Of a stretch of 60,783 bases of DNA, positions 50,761 through 59,382 are shown piece after piece (position 1 is the first letter of the stretch; every line of letters starts with the position of its first letter). The stretch is from NCBI GenBank assembly GCA_005502445.1, contig SCPB01000010.1, positions 1 through 60,783 of the forward strand, written 5' to 3'. The notes below the pieces were generated by a model that saw only the letters and a list, made by a program, of their open reading frames with translations, was not told the DNA's origin and made no database searches. The translations under genes were made by a program, and so were the position numbers. Source of the DNA: Microbacteriaceae bacterium X2B. Lineage in GTDB: Bacteria; Actinomycetota; Actinomycetes; Actinomycetales; Microbacteriaceae.

Positions 50761-51501
50761 TCAAACGGCGGGGGCGCCGCTGCGCGCGCGCAGCTCGGCG
50801 AGCTCGCGCTCGTAGGCCTCGTGGGCCTCGGCATTGCGGGTCTTGACCGTGCGCCCGCGGCGTGCAACGAGGCCGCCGACCCAGATCGGCACCTCGCGCG
50901 CGGCGATCGCCGCCGCCCAGCCGAGCGGGTTCGTCAGCTGCAGCCGCAGCAGCTGCTGCACCTGCTCGGCCGGCGCGCCGACCGCGCCGGCGCTGAGCAC
51001 CGTCGAGAGCAGGAAGACGACGTACACGAGCAGGGCGACGAGGAATCCGCCCAGAACGTGCGCCCACCACCCCGCGCGATTGATGACCAGCACGAGCAGG
51101 ACATACCCGACCAGGAAGGCGACGACGGGCATCCAGAAGCTAGGCGTCGCCGCGAACACCGAGAATCGCTCGGCGAGCGAGGCGGGGCCGCCGATGCCGA
51201 TGAAGATCACGGCCAGGAGCGCGTAGACGACGGTGAAGAGCGCCGAGCCGACCAAGGCGACGACGACGCCGACCCCGCGCGCACCCTTCTTCTTCGGTGG
51301 CAGCGGGGTCGGCACGTAGACGACCTGCGGCTCGGGCTGGGCGGCGACGGCGCGCTCGGCTTCGGAGCCCTCGTCAAGCTCGGGCCCCGCCTCCGAGGGC
51401 GGTTCGGCGACGGGTTCGACCGCCATCGAGTTCTCGTCGCTCGGCGTCGTGACGGTCGGCTCATCGGGCGCGTCGTCGGGCGTGCGGTCGTTCTCGCTCA
51501 T
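50761..51501 (-). CDS. Four-TM membrane protein at the end of the pilus locus
   Basis: 246 aa from the ATG at 51501. Residues 1-70 are acidic and disordered (Glu/Pro/Asp-rich, ending PLPPKKKGARG), followed by four hydrophobic helices (about 75-100, 118-137, 142-168, and 185-205) and a short basic cytosolic tail (RRGRTVKTRNAEAHEAYERE). Only 35 bp after pilO on the same strand, so probably co-transcribed. I do not recognise the family; the topology gives no pilus-specific clue. Confidence 0.65.
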   Translation of the reverse strand: MSENDRTPDDAPDEPTVTTPSDENSMAVEPVAEPPSEAGPELDEGSEAERAVAAQPEPQVVYVPTPLPPKKKGARGVGVVVALVGSALFTVVYALLAVIFIGIGGPASLAERFSVFAATPSFWMPVVAFLVGYVLLVLVINRAGWWAHVLGGFLVALLVYVVFLLSTVLSAGAVGAPAEQVQQLLRLQLTNPLGWAAAIAAREVPIWVGGLVARRGRTVKTRNAEAHEAYERELAELRARSGAPAV

Positions 51502-51536
51502 GATCGGCCTTTCGTCGTCAGCCCGATCCTCCCACG

Positions 51537-52175
51537 CTACGGCGTCGGCGTGGGAGTCGACGTTCCTGCAGGGTCGGCCCCCTCGACGGCGCCTTCCTCG
51601 ACAGAGGGGAGCACCGCCCCCTCCTCCGGCAGCACGAAGATGAAGCCGGTGAGAGACACGCGGCCGCTCTCGGCGTCGTCGGAGGTGGTGAAGGTCGACA
51701 CGAACATCAGTCGAGGCCCGAACTGGGCGTTGCGCAGGAAGGCGCTCAGCCCCTCGGTCGACCCGAGCGCGCTGATCTGCACGGGGATCGCGACGAGGTC
51801 GGTGACGCCGAGCGGTTCGAGGAGGGCGGGCTCGACGAGCTGCGGCGTGTTCGCCGTCACCTCGTTGATCGACACGCCCGCGGCGACCGCGATCTCGTTG
51901 AGCTGGCCGAGCAGGGTCGACAGCTCCGGCGCCTCGGGGATCTCGACACGGATCGCGTCGAGATCCCTCTGCAGAGCAGGCAGGTTCGCGGAGAGCTCGC
52001 GCAGCTCGACGAGCGTCGCCTCGTAGGCGGCGTTGGTCTCTGCGACGTTCCGCCGCTCGAGCTCGGAGGCGCCGGCTTCTGCGAGTCTCGGCTGGACGCC
52101 GAGGAACCAGCCCAGGGCGAGGATGAGGATCGCGACGAAGACCGACCCGATCACCCACAGTCGCAGGATCGACAT
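51537..52175 (-). CDS. pilO: Type IV pilus inner-membrane platform protein PilO-like
   Basis: 212 aa: one N-terminal membrane helix (LWVIGSVFVAILILALGWFL), a coiled-coil stretch (LERRNVAETNAAYEATLVEL), then a ferredoxin-like alpha/beta domain (VSINEVTAN, ALGSTEGLSAFLRNAQF), the PilO layout. The C-terminus is a Thr/Pro tail. Pairs with PilN, whose gene ends 3 bp upstream. Assignment rests on topology and gene order more than on strong motifs. Confidence 0.8.
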   Translation of the reverse strand: MSILRLWVIGSVFVAILILALGWFLGVQPRLAEAGASELERRNVAETNAAYEATLVELRELSANLPALQRDLDAIRVEIPEAPELSTLLGQLNEIAVAAGVSINEVTANTPQLVEPALLEPLGVTDLVAIPVQISALGSTEGLSAFLRNAQFGPRLMFVSTFTTSDDAESGRVSLTGFIFVLPEEGAVLPSVEEGAVEGADPAGTSTPTPTP

Positions 52176-52178
52176 GGT

Positions 52179-52907
52179 CTACTCCCCCTCTTCCTCGGTC
52201 GTGGATTCGTCGGGTGCGGACTCGTCGGCCTCGGGCGCGTATCGACCGAGGAAGGCCTCGTCGTTCAGGAGCACCTCGATCGTGACCGTGTAGCTGGCCC
52301 CCTCGCTGCCGACGACCGAGACGGGCGGGGCGATGCCCGCGAACCCGGTCACGCTCTCGAGGTCGTTGAGCCACGCCTGTACGTCGGGCACGGTGGGGCT
52401 CGTCGCATTGATGCGGAAGCTCCCGATCGAGTCCTGCCGCAACGGTTCGGGCTCCGTCGTCGCGTCGCCCTCGGCTCCACCTGCTCCGACGGCACCGCTC
52501 GAGGTGATCGTCCCGTCGACCGAGATGAGCTGCACGCCGGCGGGAAGGGTCGCCTTGATCTCGGCGAGAAGGGCTTCCCAGTCCACTTCGGCGCTCGTTG
52601 CGACCTGCCGCGCCGCTTCGCTCTCGTCGAGAGCGGAGGCGATCGACCGGGCTTCGGCGAATTCGAGCTGCTGAGCGAGAAGCAGTTCGGAACGGTCTCG
52701 CTCGGCGGCGAGCAGGGCGTTCGCCGCGAAGGCGAGAACCGAGGCGCCGGCGACGGCGACGCCGACGATCAGGGCGACCCCGATCACGGCGATCACGAGT
52801 CGACGGACGATCGGACGGCGGCGGATCGCATCGCGCGTCGCCGGTGGCAGCAGATCGACTCGCGGGAACCCGCCGAGCTGCACGGTCTCCAGTGGCTGCT
52901 TGCTCAT
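52179..52907 (-). CDS. pilN: Type IV pilus inner-membrane platform protein PilN-like
   Basis: 242 aa from the ATG at 52907, overlapping the pilM stop (ATGA). Short cytosolic N-terminus with the PilN motif VDLLPPATRDAIRRR, which binds PilM, then one helix (VRRLVIAVIGVALIVGVAVA), a coiled coil, and an alpha/beta domain (VDWEALLAEIKATLPAGVQL, VPDVQAWLNDLESV). Acidic C-terminal tail. Confidence 0.85.
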   Translation of the reverse strand: MSKQPLETVQLGGFPRVDLLPPATRDAIRRRPIVRRLVIAVIGVALIVGVAVAGASVLAFAANALLAAERDRSELLLAQQLEFAEARSIASALDESEAARQVATSAEVDWEALLAEIKATLPAGVQLISVDGTITSSGAVGAGGAEGDATTEPEPLRQDSIGSFRINATSPTVPDVQAWLNDLESVTGFAGIAPPVSVVGSEGASYTVTIEVLLNDEAFLGRYAPEADESAPDESTTEEEGE

Positions 52908-53947
52908 GCGCGTGCTCCCATCGCGAGGCCGATGGCCGTTCCGGCGCGAAGCGCCTCCGAGACCCCGAACGAGGCGAGCGTGCGCGGCAGCCTTACTCGC
53001 GCGAAGGGGGCGGGCGCCACGAGAGCGATCCCCGTGGACTGCGCGAGCGCGGCGGGCAGGCCGCGCAGGCGCGCGCCGTTCCCGGTCAGGACGAGCGACT
53101 CGACGCGGGCGTTGTCGTGGGTGGACGAGTAGTACCGCAGCGTGTTGATGATGCTCGTCATGAGCTCGCGCGTGACGTCGAGGATGATGCCCGCGCTCTT
53201 CGCGTCGTTCGGCGGCACGATCTCGGGGTGCAGGCCCTGGGCGACCTTGAGCCTCTCCGCCTGATCTCTCGGCACCTCGAGCTGCGTGACGAGCGCGCGG
53301 GTCGCATCGTCGCTGCCCGCGGGGATGATGCGGACGAAGTCGGGCACGCCGTGCGCGGAGACCACGACGTTGGTCGTCGTGGCGCCGACGTCGACGATCG
53401 CGCTGACGCCCTCCCCGGTGGAGCCGACGGCGCGCTGCAGGGCGAAGGGCACGAAGTCGACGTCGACCACCTGCAGCCCCGCTCTCTTGACCGCCGCGAC
53501 GTTGTTGGCGACGGCGTCGGCGTATGCCGCGACGAGGAGCCCCCGCACCGCAGGGCCTTCGTCGGTGGACGCCGCCTCGGCGATCGGATAGAAGTCGATG
53601 ATCGCTTCGGCGACCGGCATCGGGATGAGCTCTTGCACCCGGAGCGGCAGGAGGTCGCGAATTTCGCCTTGCGAGAGATTCGGCATCACGAGATCGCGCG
53701 CGACGACCTTCTGGTCGCCCATGCCGAGGATGACGTCCTTCGTGCCGAACTTGCCGTCGACCCACATCTTCTTGAGGATCGTCGCGACCGCGGTCGGCTC
53801 GACGATCTCGCCCCCGCGCACGGCTCCGTCGGGCAGCGCGGCTTCCTGGTAGGCGCGCACCTCGATCGGGCCGTTGCGCACGGACCTCGCCTCGACAGCG
53901 CGGATCGCGGTCTGACCGATGTCGACCCCGACGATGTGACTGCTCAT
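52904..53947 (-). CDS. pilM: Type IV pilus assembly protein PilM
   Basis: Actin/FtsA-like cytosolic ATPase of the alignment subcomplex. 347 aa: VGVDIGQTAIRAVEARSVRN phosphate-1 motif, MPNLSQGEIRDLLPLRVQEL, AIVDVGATTTNVVV and LVLTGNGARLRGLPAALAQS. The ATG at 53947 is preferred because AGGGGGG lies 7 bp upstream; ATG at 53953 is the alternative. Overlaps pilN. Confidence 0.92.
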   Translation of the reverse strand: MSSHIVGVDIGQTAIRAVEARSVRNGPIEVRAYQEAALPDGAVRGGEIVEPTAVATILKKMWVDGKFGTKDVILGMGDQKVVARDLVMPNLSQGEIRDLLPLRVQELIPMPVAEAIIDFYPIAEAASTDEGPAVRGLLVAAYADAVANNVAAVKRAGLQVVDVDFVPFALQRAVGSTGEGVSAIVDVGATTTNVVVSAHGVPDFVRIIPAGSDDATRALVTQLEVPRDQAERLKVAQGLHPEIVPPNDAKSAGIILDVTRELMTSIINTLRYYSSTHDNARVESLVLTGNGARLRGLPAALAQSTGIALVAPAPFARVRLPRTLASFGVSEALRAGTAIGLAMGARA

Positions 53948-53959
53948 GCTCATGCCCCC

Positions 53960-54823
53960 CTAGACCTGTGCTATGCCGAACAATGACAGATATGCGGCGG
54001 CGATGGATGCCCCCAAAACGAGTCCCACCCACGCACCCGCGATCATCCACGGCCCGAACGGGATGCCGCCCTTGCGCGAGACGCGCTTGGCGAGCAGCAG
54101 GGCGATGCTGACGAGTCCGCCGAGCACGAAGGCCGCGAAGGCTCCGACCGCGAGCGCGCCCCAGCCCGCGAAGCCGAGGAAGGCCCCGAGCACGCCCGCG
54201 AGTTTGACGTCACCCATGCCCATGCCACCGGGCCATGCGAGCCACATGATCAGGTAGGCGGCGAAGAGGATTCCGGCGCCCGCCGCCGCGATTCCGAGTC
54301 GCTCGAGGTCGCCGGCGAGCAGCGCGGGCACACCGAGCCCGGCGGCAGCGACGACGTAGCCCGGGTAGACGATCGCGTTGGGCAATCGGTGAGTCTCGAG
54401 GTCGATCGCCGTCAGAGCGATGCTCGCCGCACCGAGCCAGAGGTGGGCGGCGAGCAGCAGACCCCCGGCAAGAAGACCGACCGACCCGGCAGCGGTGACG
54501 ATGTCGCCTGCCGGGCTGAGAGGGCTCAGCATCCACCCGGTGATGGAGAAGAAGGCGAGAGCGGTGACGGCTTCGACGATCGGGTACCGCACCGAGATCG
54601 ACTCGCCGCAATCGCGGCATCGCCCTCGCAGGATCATCCACGAGAGGACCGGGATGTTGTCGTATGGCCTGATGCGATCGCCGCAGCCCGGGCAGGCACT
54701 CGGCGGGCGCACGACCGACATCCCCGCGGGTACGCGGTGGATGACGACGTTGAGGAAGGAACCGACGAGGGCGCCGAGCACTGCTGATCCCCCCATCAGC
54801 AGCGCCGCCGCCGCGTCACCCAC
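53960..54823 (-). CDS. pilD: Prepilin peptidase / N-methyltransferase
   Basis: 287-aa aspartyl membrane protease that cleaves and methylates prepilins. N-terminal cytosolic domain with two Cys pairs (CPGC and CRDC), needed for methylation; catalytic Asp in TAIDLETHRLPN and in GMGMGDVKLAG. About eight helices. GTG start at 54823 overlaps the preceding pilin gene by 8 bp. Confidence 0.95.
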   Translation of the reverse strand: MGDAAAALLMGGSAVLGALVGSFLNVVIHRVPAGMSVVRPPSACPGCGDRIRPYDNIPVLSWMILRGRCRDCGESISVRYPIVEAVTALAFFSITGWMLSPLSPAGDIVTAAGSVGLLAGGLLLAAHLWLGAASIALTAIDLETHRLPNAIVYPGYVVAAAGLGVPALLAGDLERLGIAAAGAGILFAAYLIMWLAWPGGMGMGDVKLAGVLGAFLGFAGWGALAVGAFAAFVLGGLVSIALLLAKRVSRKGGIPFGPWMIAGAWVGLVLGASIAAAYLSLFGIAQV

Positions 54824-56477
54824 CGGCGGCGACCTCGCGGATGCTCAGGCGCTCGCCGAGGAAGGCGTCGTCGAGCACGAGGATCGGCGGCAGGCTCGCC
54901 GAGAGGTCGATGCCCGGGGGCGAGGTCGGGACGTAGGTCATCTGCGCCTGCTGATTGAAGTCGACCTGGCCGCCGTAGAGCTGACCGCGCCAGCCGTCAC
55001 GATCGGAGAGGATCTCGCACGGCGTGTACACGAAAGCTGAGACGCTCGCCGTGATGTTGGCCTCGGTCGTCAGGTAGATGTTGCCAGATTCGCCCGTGCA
55101 CGTCGGCAGCGCGTTCGCGGTGTTGTCGGGAACGATGAAGTAGAGGTCGCGGGGCACCGACACGTTCGACGAAGACATGTAGAGCTTCTCGAACGTGAAG
55201 CTGTCGGCGAAGAAGACGATGTCGGTCTTGAGCCCCAAGTCGGGGCTGAGGTTGTTGAGCGTCTTGACGCCGCCCGTGCAGGCCGTCGCGTCGATCACGG
55301 TCGGCGTCGTGTACGTCTGCAGCGCCGACCAGCGCGGGTCGAGCGAGCCCATGGTGCAGTCGCCGCTCCAGACGACCCGGTTCGTGAACCCCTGCTGGTA
55401 CCACGTGGTCGCTTCGAATTGCGCTTGCGTCGAGACCGCCCACGGGATGTCCGTCCAATCGGGCACGCGCGGCGCCAGGGGTGCGCTGAGGCCGACGACG
55501 CCCGTCGATTGGGTGCCGAGGATCGTGCCGTTGCGCTGGATGGTGCCCGAGCTGAGCACGTTCCCCTCGACGGTCGAGCCGGTGGCGACCACGACCTTGG
55601 TGCTCGTGTCGCGGTGCGCCGTGATGTTGCCCTTGACGAGCGATGCCGAGCTGCTGAGCACGCTCACATTGCCGCCGGCGAAGATGCTGCCCCTGACGGT
55701 GCTGCCGGCGGAGACCTTGACGACGTCCACGGTCGAGGCGACACCGGAGCCGACCGCAATCGCATCGTCCCTGACGACACTGCCGCTCTTGATCGAGGCG
55801 TATTTGGCCACGTGAAGATCGCCATTGATCGTGCACGACGTCAGGTCGGCGTAGCCATCGGCGAGGATCACGTCCCCTGCTACCTGAGCATTGTTCGAGC
55901 ACACGAAGTTGCCGGTCTTGATCTGGAGGTCGGCGGCGATGGTGATGTCGGCGGAGTCGAGCACGAAGTTCTTGAGCACTCCGTCGATCGTGTACGCGTA
56001 GACGGCCGGGTCGACCTCGGGCACTTCGACGTACTCGGGGATGTACTGGTACACGGCTTCGACGACGCGGCCATTCTCCGCACTTGAACCAGCGAAGGTG
56101 GTTCGATTCGCGTATCCGGTCGACAAGAACCGCACCTGCGTCGCGTCGATGAGCGGGCACCCGTTCACCCACCCCGAACCGTTGTCGTACGAGACGACGA
56201 CCCGATACTCGGGCGCGACGGTCGACGTGAAAACGCCGTTAGCGGCGGCGCACCCTGTCTCGGTGCGGAGCGCGAGCTCAGCACGCACAATGCCCGCCTC
56301 CGCTGCCGCGCGCGCCTCGACGCCTGCCGAGACGTCGTTGCTGAACCGCAGACTGTTGACCGACACAGTACCTACAGTCACCGCGATGACTCCCGTCACG
56401 GCGGCGAGAGCGAGCACGGCGATCAGAGCGCTGCCTCGATCGTCGGCGCGCAACCTGTTGACACGGCTCAGAAGCAT
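54816..56477 (-). CDS. PilX-like minor pilin with large beta-solenoid-like domain
   Basis: 553 aa. N-terminus DDRGSALIAVLALAAVTGVI is a class III-like signal with cleavage after Gly15, but Ala instead of Glu at mature position 5, as in PilX/GspK pilins that cap the fibre. Residues 160-310 form short Val/Ser/Gly-rich repeats (DLHVAKYASIKSGSVV, GSTVRGSIFAGGNVSV, GSTVEGNVLSSGTIQR) that look like a beta-helix of the bactofilin or adhesin kind. About six Cys lie in the last third. Probably the pilus tip adhesin. Overlaps pilD and the PilW-like gene. Confidence 0.7.
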   Translation of the reverse strand: MLLSRVNRLRADDRGSALIAVLALAAVTGVIAVTVGTVSVNSLRFSNDVSAGVEARAAAEAGIVRAELALRTETGCAAANGVFTSTVAPEYRVVVSYDNGSGWVNGCPLIDATQVRFLSTGYANRTTFAGSSAENGRVVEAVYQYIPEYVEVPEVDPAVYAYTIDGVLKNFVLDSADITIAADLQIKTGNFVCSNNAQVAGDVILADGYADLTSCTINGDLHVAKYASIKSGSVVRDDAIAVGSGVASTVDVVKVSAGSTVRGSIFAGGNVSVLSSSASLVKGNITAHRDTSTKVVVATGSTVEGNVLSSGTIQRNGTILGTQSTGVVGLSAPLAPRVPDWTDIPWAVSTQAQFEATTWYQQGFTNRVVWSGDCTMGSLDPRWSALQTYTTPTVIDATACTGGVKTLNNLSPDLGLKTDIVFFADSFTFEKLYMSSSNVSVPRDLYFIVPDNTANALPTCTGESGNIYLTTEANITASVSAFVYTPCEILSDRDGWRGQLYGGQVDFNQQAQMTYVPTSPPGIDLSASLPPILVLDDAFLGERLSIREVAAGG

Positions 56478-57058
56478 GGTGCTGTCACCTTCCCAGTGGC
56501 GGGGATGGGCTGTTGGGCGACCATCACCGAGTCGATCAGAACAGGGACGCCGATACCGACACCCACCGTGAGTCGAACGTCGACGGAGCGCTCATCGGCC
56601 CCGAGAGTGAAGAGCGGGGCCCCGCCCACTTGCTCGACATCGGTTGCGAGAAGCGTCCACCCGGCGACCGTTGCCGAATCCGGCGCGGAGCTTATCGCGG
56701 AGGCGGAACGGGTCGTGCGCAACTCATCACCGCTCCAGATCCACGCGTGGCAGTACCAAGCACCCCCTGCACTCGCATCGATCGAACGCGTACGCACGAG
56801 AAGGCTGTCAGTCGCCGGGGCGGAGATGTCGATGGCGCTCGCATTGCGGATGCCACGACCGAGCGATTCAGCGATGAGTTGCGCCGAGTCGGCCGACTCG
56901 GCAGCGTCGCGGACTTGACTCTCGGCCCGGAACGAGTTGATGAGGATGGACCCCACGATGGTGAGCACGATGACGGCGAGGAAGATGTAGATGAGGAGTT
57001 CGACGAGCGTGATGCCCTCGTCATCGCGTGCCTGGGTCGGGTGCTCGTGGTCGCGCAT
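56468..57058 (-). CDS. PilW-like minor prepilin
   Basis: 196 aa. Prepilin motif DDEG/ITLVELLIYIF with cleavage after Gly15 and Glu at mature position 5. The rest is a soluble domain with two Cys (WYCHAW and the final PCF). Start shares a base with the stop of the PilV-like gene (TGATG), and the end overlaps the PilX-like gene, so the three are coupled. Class assignment to PilW rests on gene order. Confidence 0.78.
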   Translation of the reverse strand: MRDHEHPTQARDDEGITLVELLIYIFLAVIVLTIVGSILINSFRAESQVRDAAESADSAQLIAESLGRGIRNASAIDISAPATDSLLVRTRSIDASAGGAWYCHAWIWSGDELRTTRSASAISSAPDSATVAGWTLLATDVEQVGGAPLFTLGADERSVDVRLTVGVGIGVPVLIDSVMVAQQPIPATGKVTAPCF

Positions 57059-57486
57059 CAGTTGACTCGCTCGACGATCGCGGTGGTCGTGGCCTTCGCG
57101 CCGATGCTCGCATCGCCGACGATCGACACGGTGAGCGTGATCGTCACGGGAGCCGGGTATGCCGCTGGCGGGCAGCCGGTTACGGCGCGGGCGGCCTGGT
57201 AGACGGTGCCTCGCGCGTCGGTGATGGTCGCGATCGGCGCACTGTCGAAGGCGTCGAACGCGGCGCAGGTGCGGGCGACGAGCGCGATCGCATCGAGCTG
57301 CTCGCTGAGGATCTGGTTGGCCGTGGCCACTTTGGAGTTCGTCACGCTGACGCGCAGCGACTCGATGAGGAGCGGCAGGAATGCGACCGCGAGCAGAGCG
57401 AGGAGGAACATCGAGACGACGATCTCGACGAGGCCGAAGCCAGCGTCGTTATTCCTGCGGTCGCGTCGCCGCGCGTCGCTGGTCAT
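57058..57486 (-). CDS. PilV-like minor prepilin
   Basis: 142 aa. Prepilin motif NNDAG/FGLVEIVVSMF: cleavage after Gly16, Glu at mature position 5. Followed by a short C-terminal domain with two Cys (RTCAAF, TGCPPA), probably a disulfide. Likely part of the tip complex with its two downstream neighbours. Confidence 0.8.
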   Translation of the reverse strand: MTSDARRRDRRNNDAGFGLVEIVVSMFLLALLAVAFLPLLIESLRVSVTNSKVATANQILSEQLDAIALVARTCAAFDAFDSAPIATITDARGTVYQAARAVTGCPPAAYPAPVTITLTVSIVGDASIGAKATTTAIVERVN

Positions 57487-57529
57487 TTGCCAAGCCCCCT
57501 CGAGATGTTTATTGATAGAGCAGTCGAGT

Positions 57530-57578
57530 GTGGGGCACCGGGATTCCCCCAGTGCCCCACAGCGCTCACGAGTGAGCG
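57530..57578 (-). terminator. Hairpins after pilA
   Basis: CGCTCAC-GA-GTGAGCG (57563-57578) begins 6 bp after the pilA stop, followed by GTGGGGCAC-N13-GTGCCCCAC (57530-57560). Probable partial terminator that makes pilA mRNA more abundant than that of the minor pilins. Confidence 0.6.
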
Positions 57579-57584
57579 TTCCGG

Positions 57585-57998
57585 CTAGACGCAGGCGGTG
57601 TCCTTGACGCCGCCGACATCCGTGACCGATCGCACAGCGGTCGATGCGGCGTGGCTGCCGTTGATGCAGAAGCCAGTGGAGTCGATCCGGGTGACCGCGA
57701 CCGTGACGCCGTCCTGCGTGTAGTTGCCCTCGATGGTGCTGATCGTCGCGGCCGGCACCGTGCCGTTCGTCGACGAGACGAGAGCGGCGACCAGCTCGGT
57801 CTTGGCGTTGGTGAGAGCCGATTCGACGGCGCTCATGCGCGCCTGCTCCTGCTGACCGAGGAACACCGGGATGGCGATCGCGGCGAGGATGCCGATGATG
57901 ATGACGACGACGAGGAGCTCGATGAGCGTGAAGCCCTTCTCGCCCTCGTCGCGGCGAGCGCGGATCTCCGCGACCTGGTCGTGAAGCTTGGTGATCAT
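57585..57998 (-). CDS. pilA: Major type IV prepilin
   Basis: 137 aa from the ATG at 57998. Classic class III signal: GEKG/FTLIELLVVVIIIGIL, cleaved after Gly22 with Glu at mature position 5. The mature pilin is about 115 residues, with two Cys near the C-terminus (GFCING and the final TACV) that can close a D-region disulfide. Upstream TTGACA and hairpins on both sides suggest its own expression unit. Confidence 0.93.
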   Translation of the reverse strand: MITKLHDQVAEIRARRDEGEKGFTLIELLVVVIIIGILAAIAIPVFLGQQEQARMSAVESALTNAKTELVAALVSSTNGTVPAATISTIEGNYTQDGVTVAVTRIDSTGFCINGSHAASTAVRSVTDVGGVKDTACV

Positions 57999-58073
57999 GT
58001 GATTTCTTCCATTCCTGTTCAGGTGAACTGAGTGACAGGCGGCCCCCAATGAAACTGCCCCCTGCGGCAACTG

Positions 58074-58079
58074 TGTCAA
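58074..58079 (-). promoter_or_regulatory. Possible pilA -35 box
   Basis: A perfect TTGACA on the minus strand, 76-81 bp before the pilA start. No good -10 hexamer is seen at normal spacing, so the call is tentative. Confidence 0.25.
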
Positions 58080-58100
58080 TCCGACACTCCGTTCGTAACT

Positions 58101-58135
58101 CCCCAGTAGGGGGGTGCCGCGTACGGGGGTACGCG
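58101..58135 (-). terminator. Hairpins between pilC and pilA
   Basis: CGCGTAC-GGGG-GTACGCG (58118-58135), 14 bp after the pilC stop, then CCCC-AGTA-GGGG (58101-58112). Together they likely end most pilT-pilC transcripts before pilA. Confidence 0.55.
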
Positions 58136-58149
58136 CTGTGGAAGAGCAG

Positions 58150-59382
58150 CTATTTGATGAGCGTGAAGATATTGAAGACCGGCAGATAGAGCGCGACGAT
58201 CATGCCGCCCAGCAGGACGCCCATGAAGGCGATCATGAGCGGCTCGATGAGCGCGGTCAGCTGCTCGGTCGTCGACTCGACCTCGGCGTCGTAGAAGTCG
58301 GAGATCTTCTCCAGCATGGTCTCCAGAGAACCGGAGTCCTCGCCGACCGAGATCATCTGCGTGACCATCGACGGGAAGACGGGCTCGTCGGCGAGCGGCG
58401 CGGCGATCGAGCGCCCCTGCCGAACGCTCTCCTGCACGTTCACCAGGGCCTTCTCGATGACGTAGTTGCCCGATGTCGCTCCCACGATCGAGAGGGCCTG
58501 GAGGATCGGCACGCCCGATCGCATCATCGTTCCGAAATTGCGCGTGAACCGGGCGATGGCGATCTTCGTGGCGAGTTGACCGAACACGGGAGCCTTGAGC
58601 TTGAGCGGGTCGACGACGTTGCGGACTTCCGGCTTGTGCTTGTTCTTTCCCCACCAGATGGAGAAGGCGATCACTCCGATAATGAGTATCGGCAGCCAGA
58701 ACACCGCGCTTTCCGACAGGACAACGAGGAATTGCGTCGGAAGTGGCAATTCGCCGCCGAGCCCCTCGAACATGTTCTTGAACACCGGCACGATGAACAC
58801 GATCATGCCGATCATGCCGAGGATCGCCATGATGAGAACGACCACGGGGTAGGTGAGCGCCGACTTGATCGTGCCGCGCAGCTTCACCTCCTTCTCGTAG
58901 TTCTCCGCGACGGATTGCAGCGAGCTCTCCAGGAAGCCGCCCGTCTCACCGGCCCGCACGAGGTTGATGAACAGCGGCGGGAAGATCAGTTCGTGCTTCG
59001 CGATCGCGTCGGAGAGCGAGAGGCCGGATTCGACATCCTTGCGCACCTGATCGAGCGTCTCGCGCAGCCTCGGGTTCTCGCTCTGCTCGGCGAGGATCGC
59101 GAGCGCCCGCATGAGCGCGAGACCCGCCGAGATCATCGTCGCGAGCTGCCGGCTCATGACCGCGAGGTCCTTCAGGCCGACCTTCTTCGTGAAGAGCCCG
59201 CCGAGATCGATGTCCTTGTTCAGTCCCGTGCCCGCGGCGCGCACGGTCTCGGGCTGGATTCCCATCGAGCGCAGGCGCATCGTGGCGGCGGCCTCCGATG
59301 CACCGTCGACCACTCCCGAGACCTTCTTGCCCGAGGCATCCTTGCCGCGATAGCTGAACGTCAGCACGCCCGACGCGGTCAT
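58150..59382 (-). CDS. pilC: Type IV pilus inner-membrane platform protein PilC
   Basis: 410 aa, GspF family. Two repeated cytosolic helical domains (MSRQLATMISAGLALMRALA and FTRNFGTMMRSGVPILQALS), three membrane segments, and the motif VRAGETGGFLESSLQSVA / ISVGEDSGSLETMLEKIS in each half. ATG start at 59382 shares a base with the pilT stop. Confidence 0.95.
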   Translation of the reverse strand: MTASGVLTFSYRGKDASGKKVSGVVDGASEAAATMRLRSMGIQPETVRAAGTGLNKDIDLGGLFTKKVGLKDLAVMSRQLATMISAGLALMRALAILAEQSENPRLRETLDQVRKDVESGLSLSDAIAKHELIFPPLFINLVRAGETGGFLESSLQSVAENYEKEVKLRGTIKSALTYPVVVLIMAILGMIGMIVFIVPVFKNMFEGLGGELPLPTQFLVVLSESAVFWLPILIIGVIAFSIWWGKNKHKPEVRNVVDPLKLKAPVFGQLATKIAIARFTRNFGTMMRSGVPILQALSIVGATSGNYVIEKALVNVQESVRQGRSIAAPLADEPVFPSMVTQMISVGEDSGSLETMLEKISDFYDAEVESTTEQLTALIEPLMIAFMGVLLGGMIVALYLPVFNIFTLIK

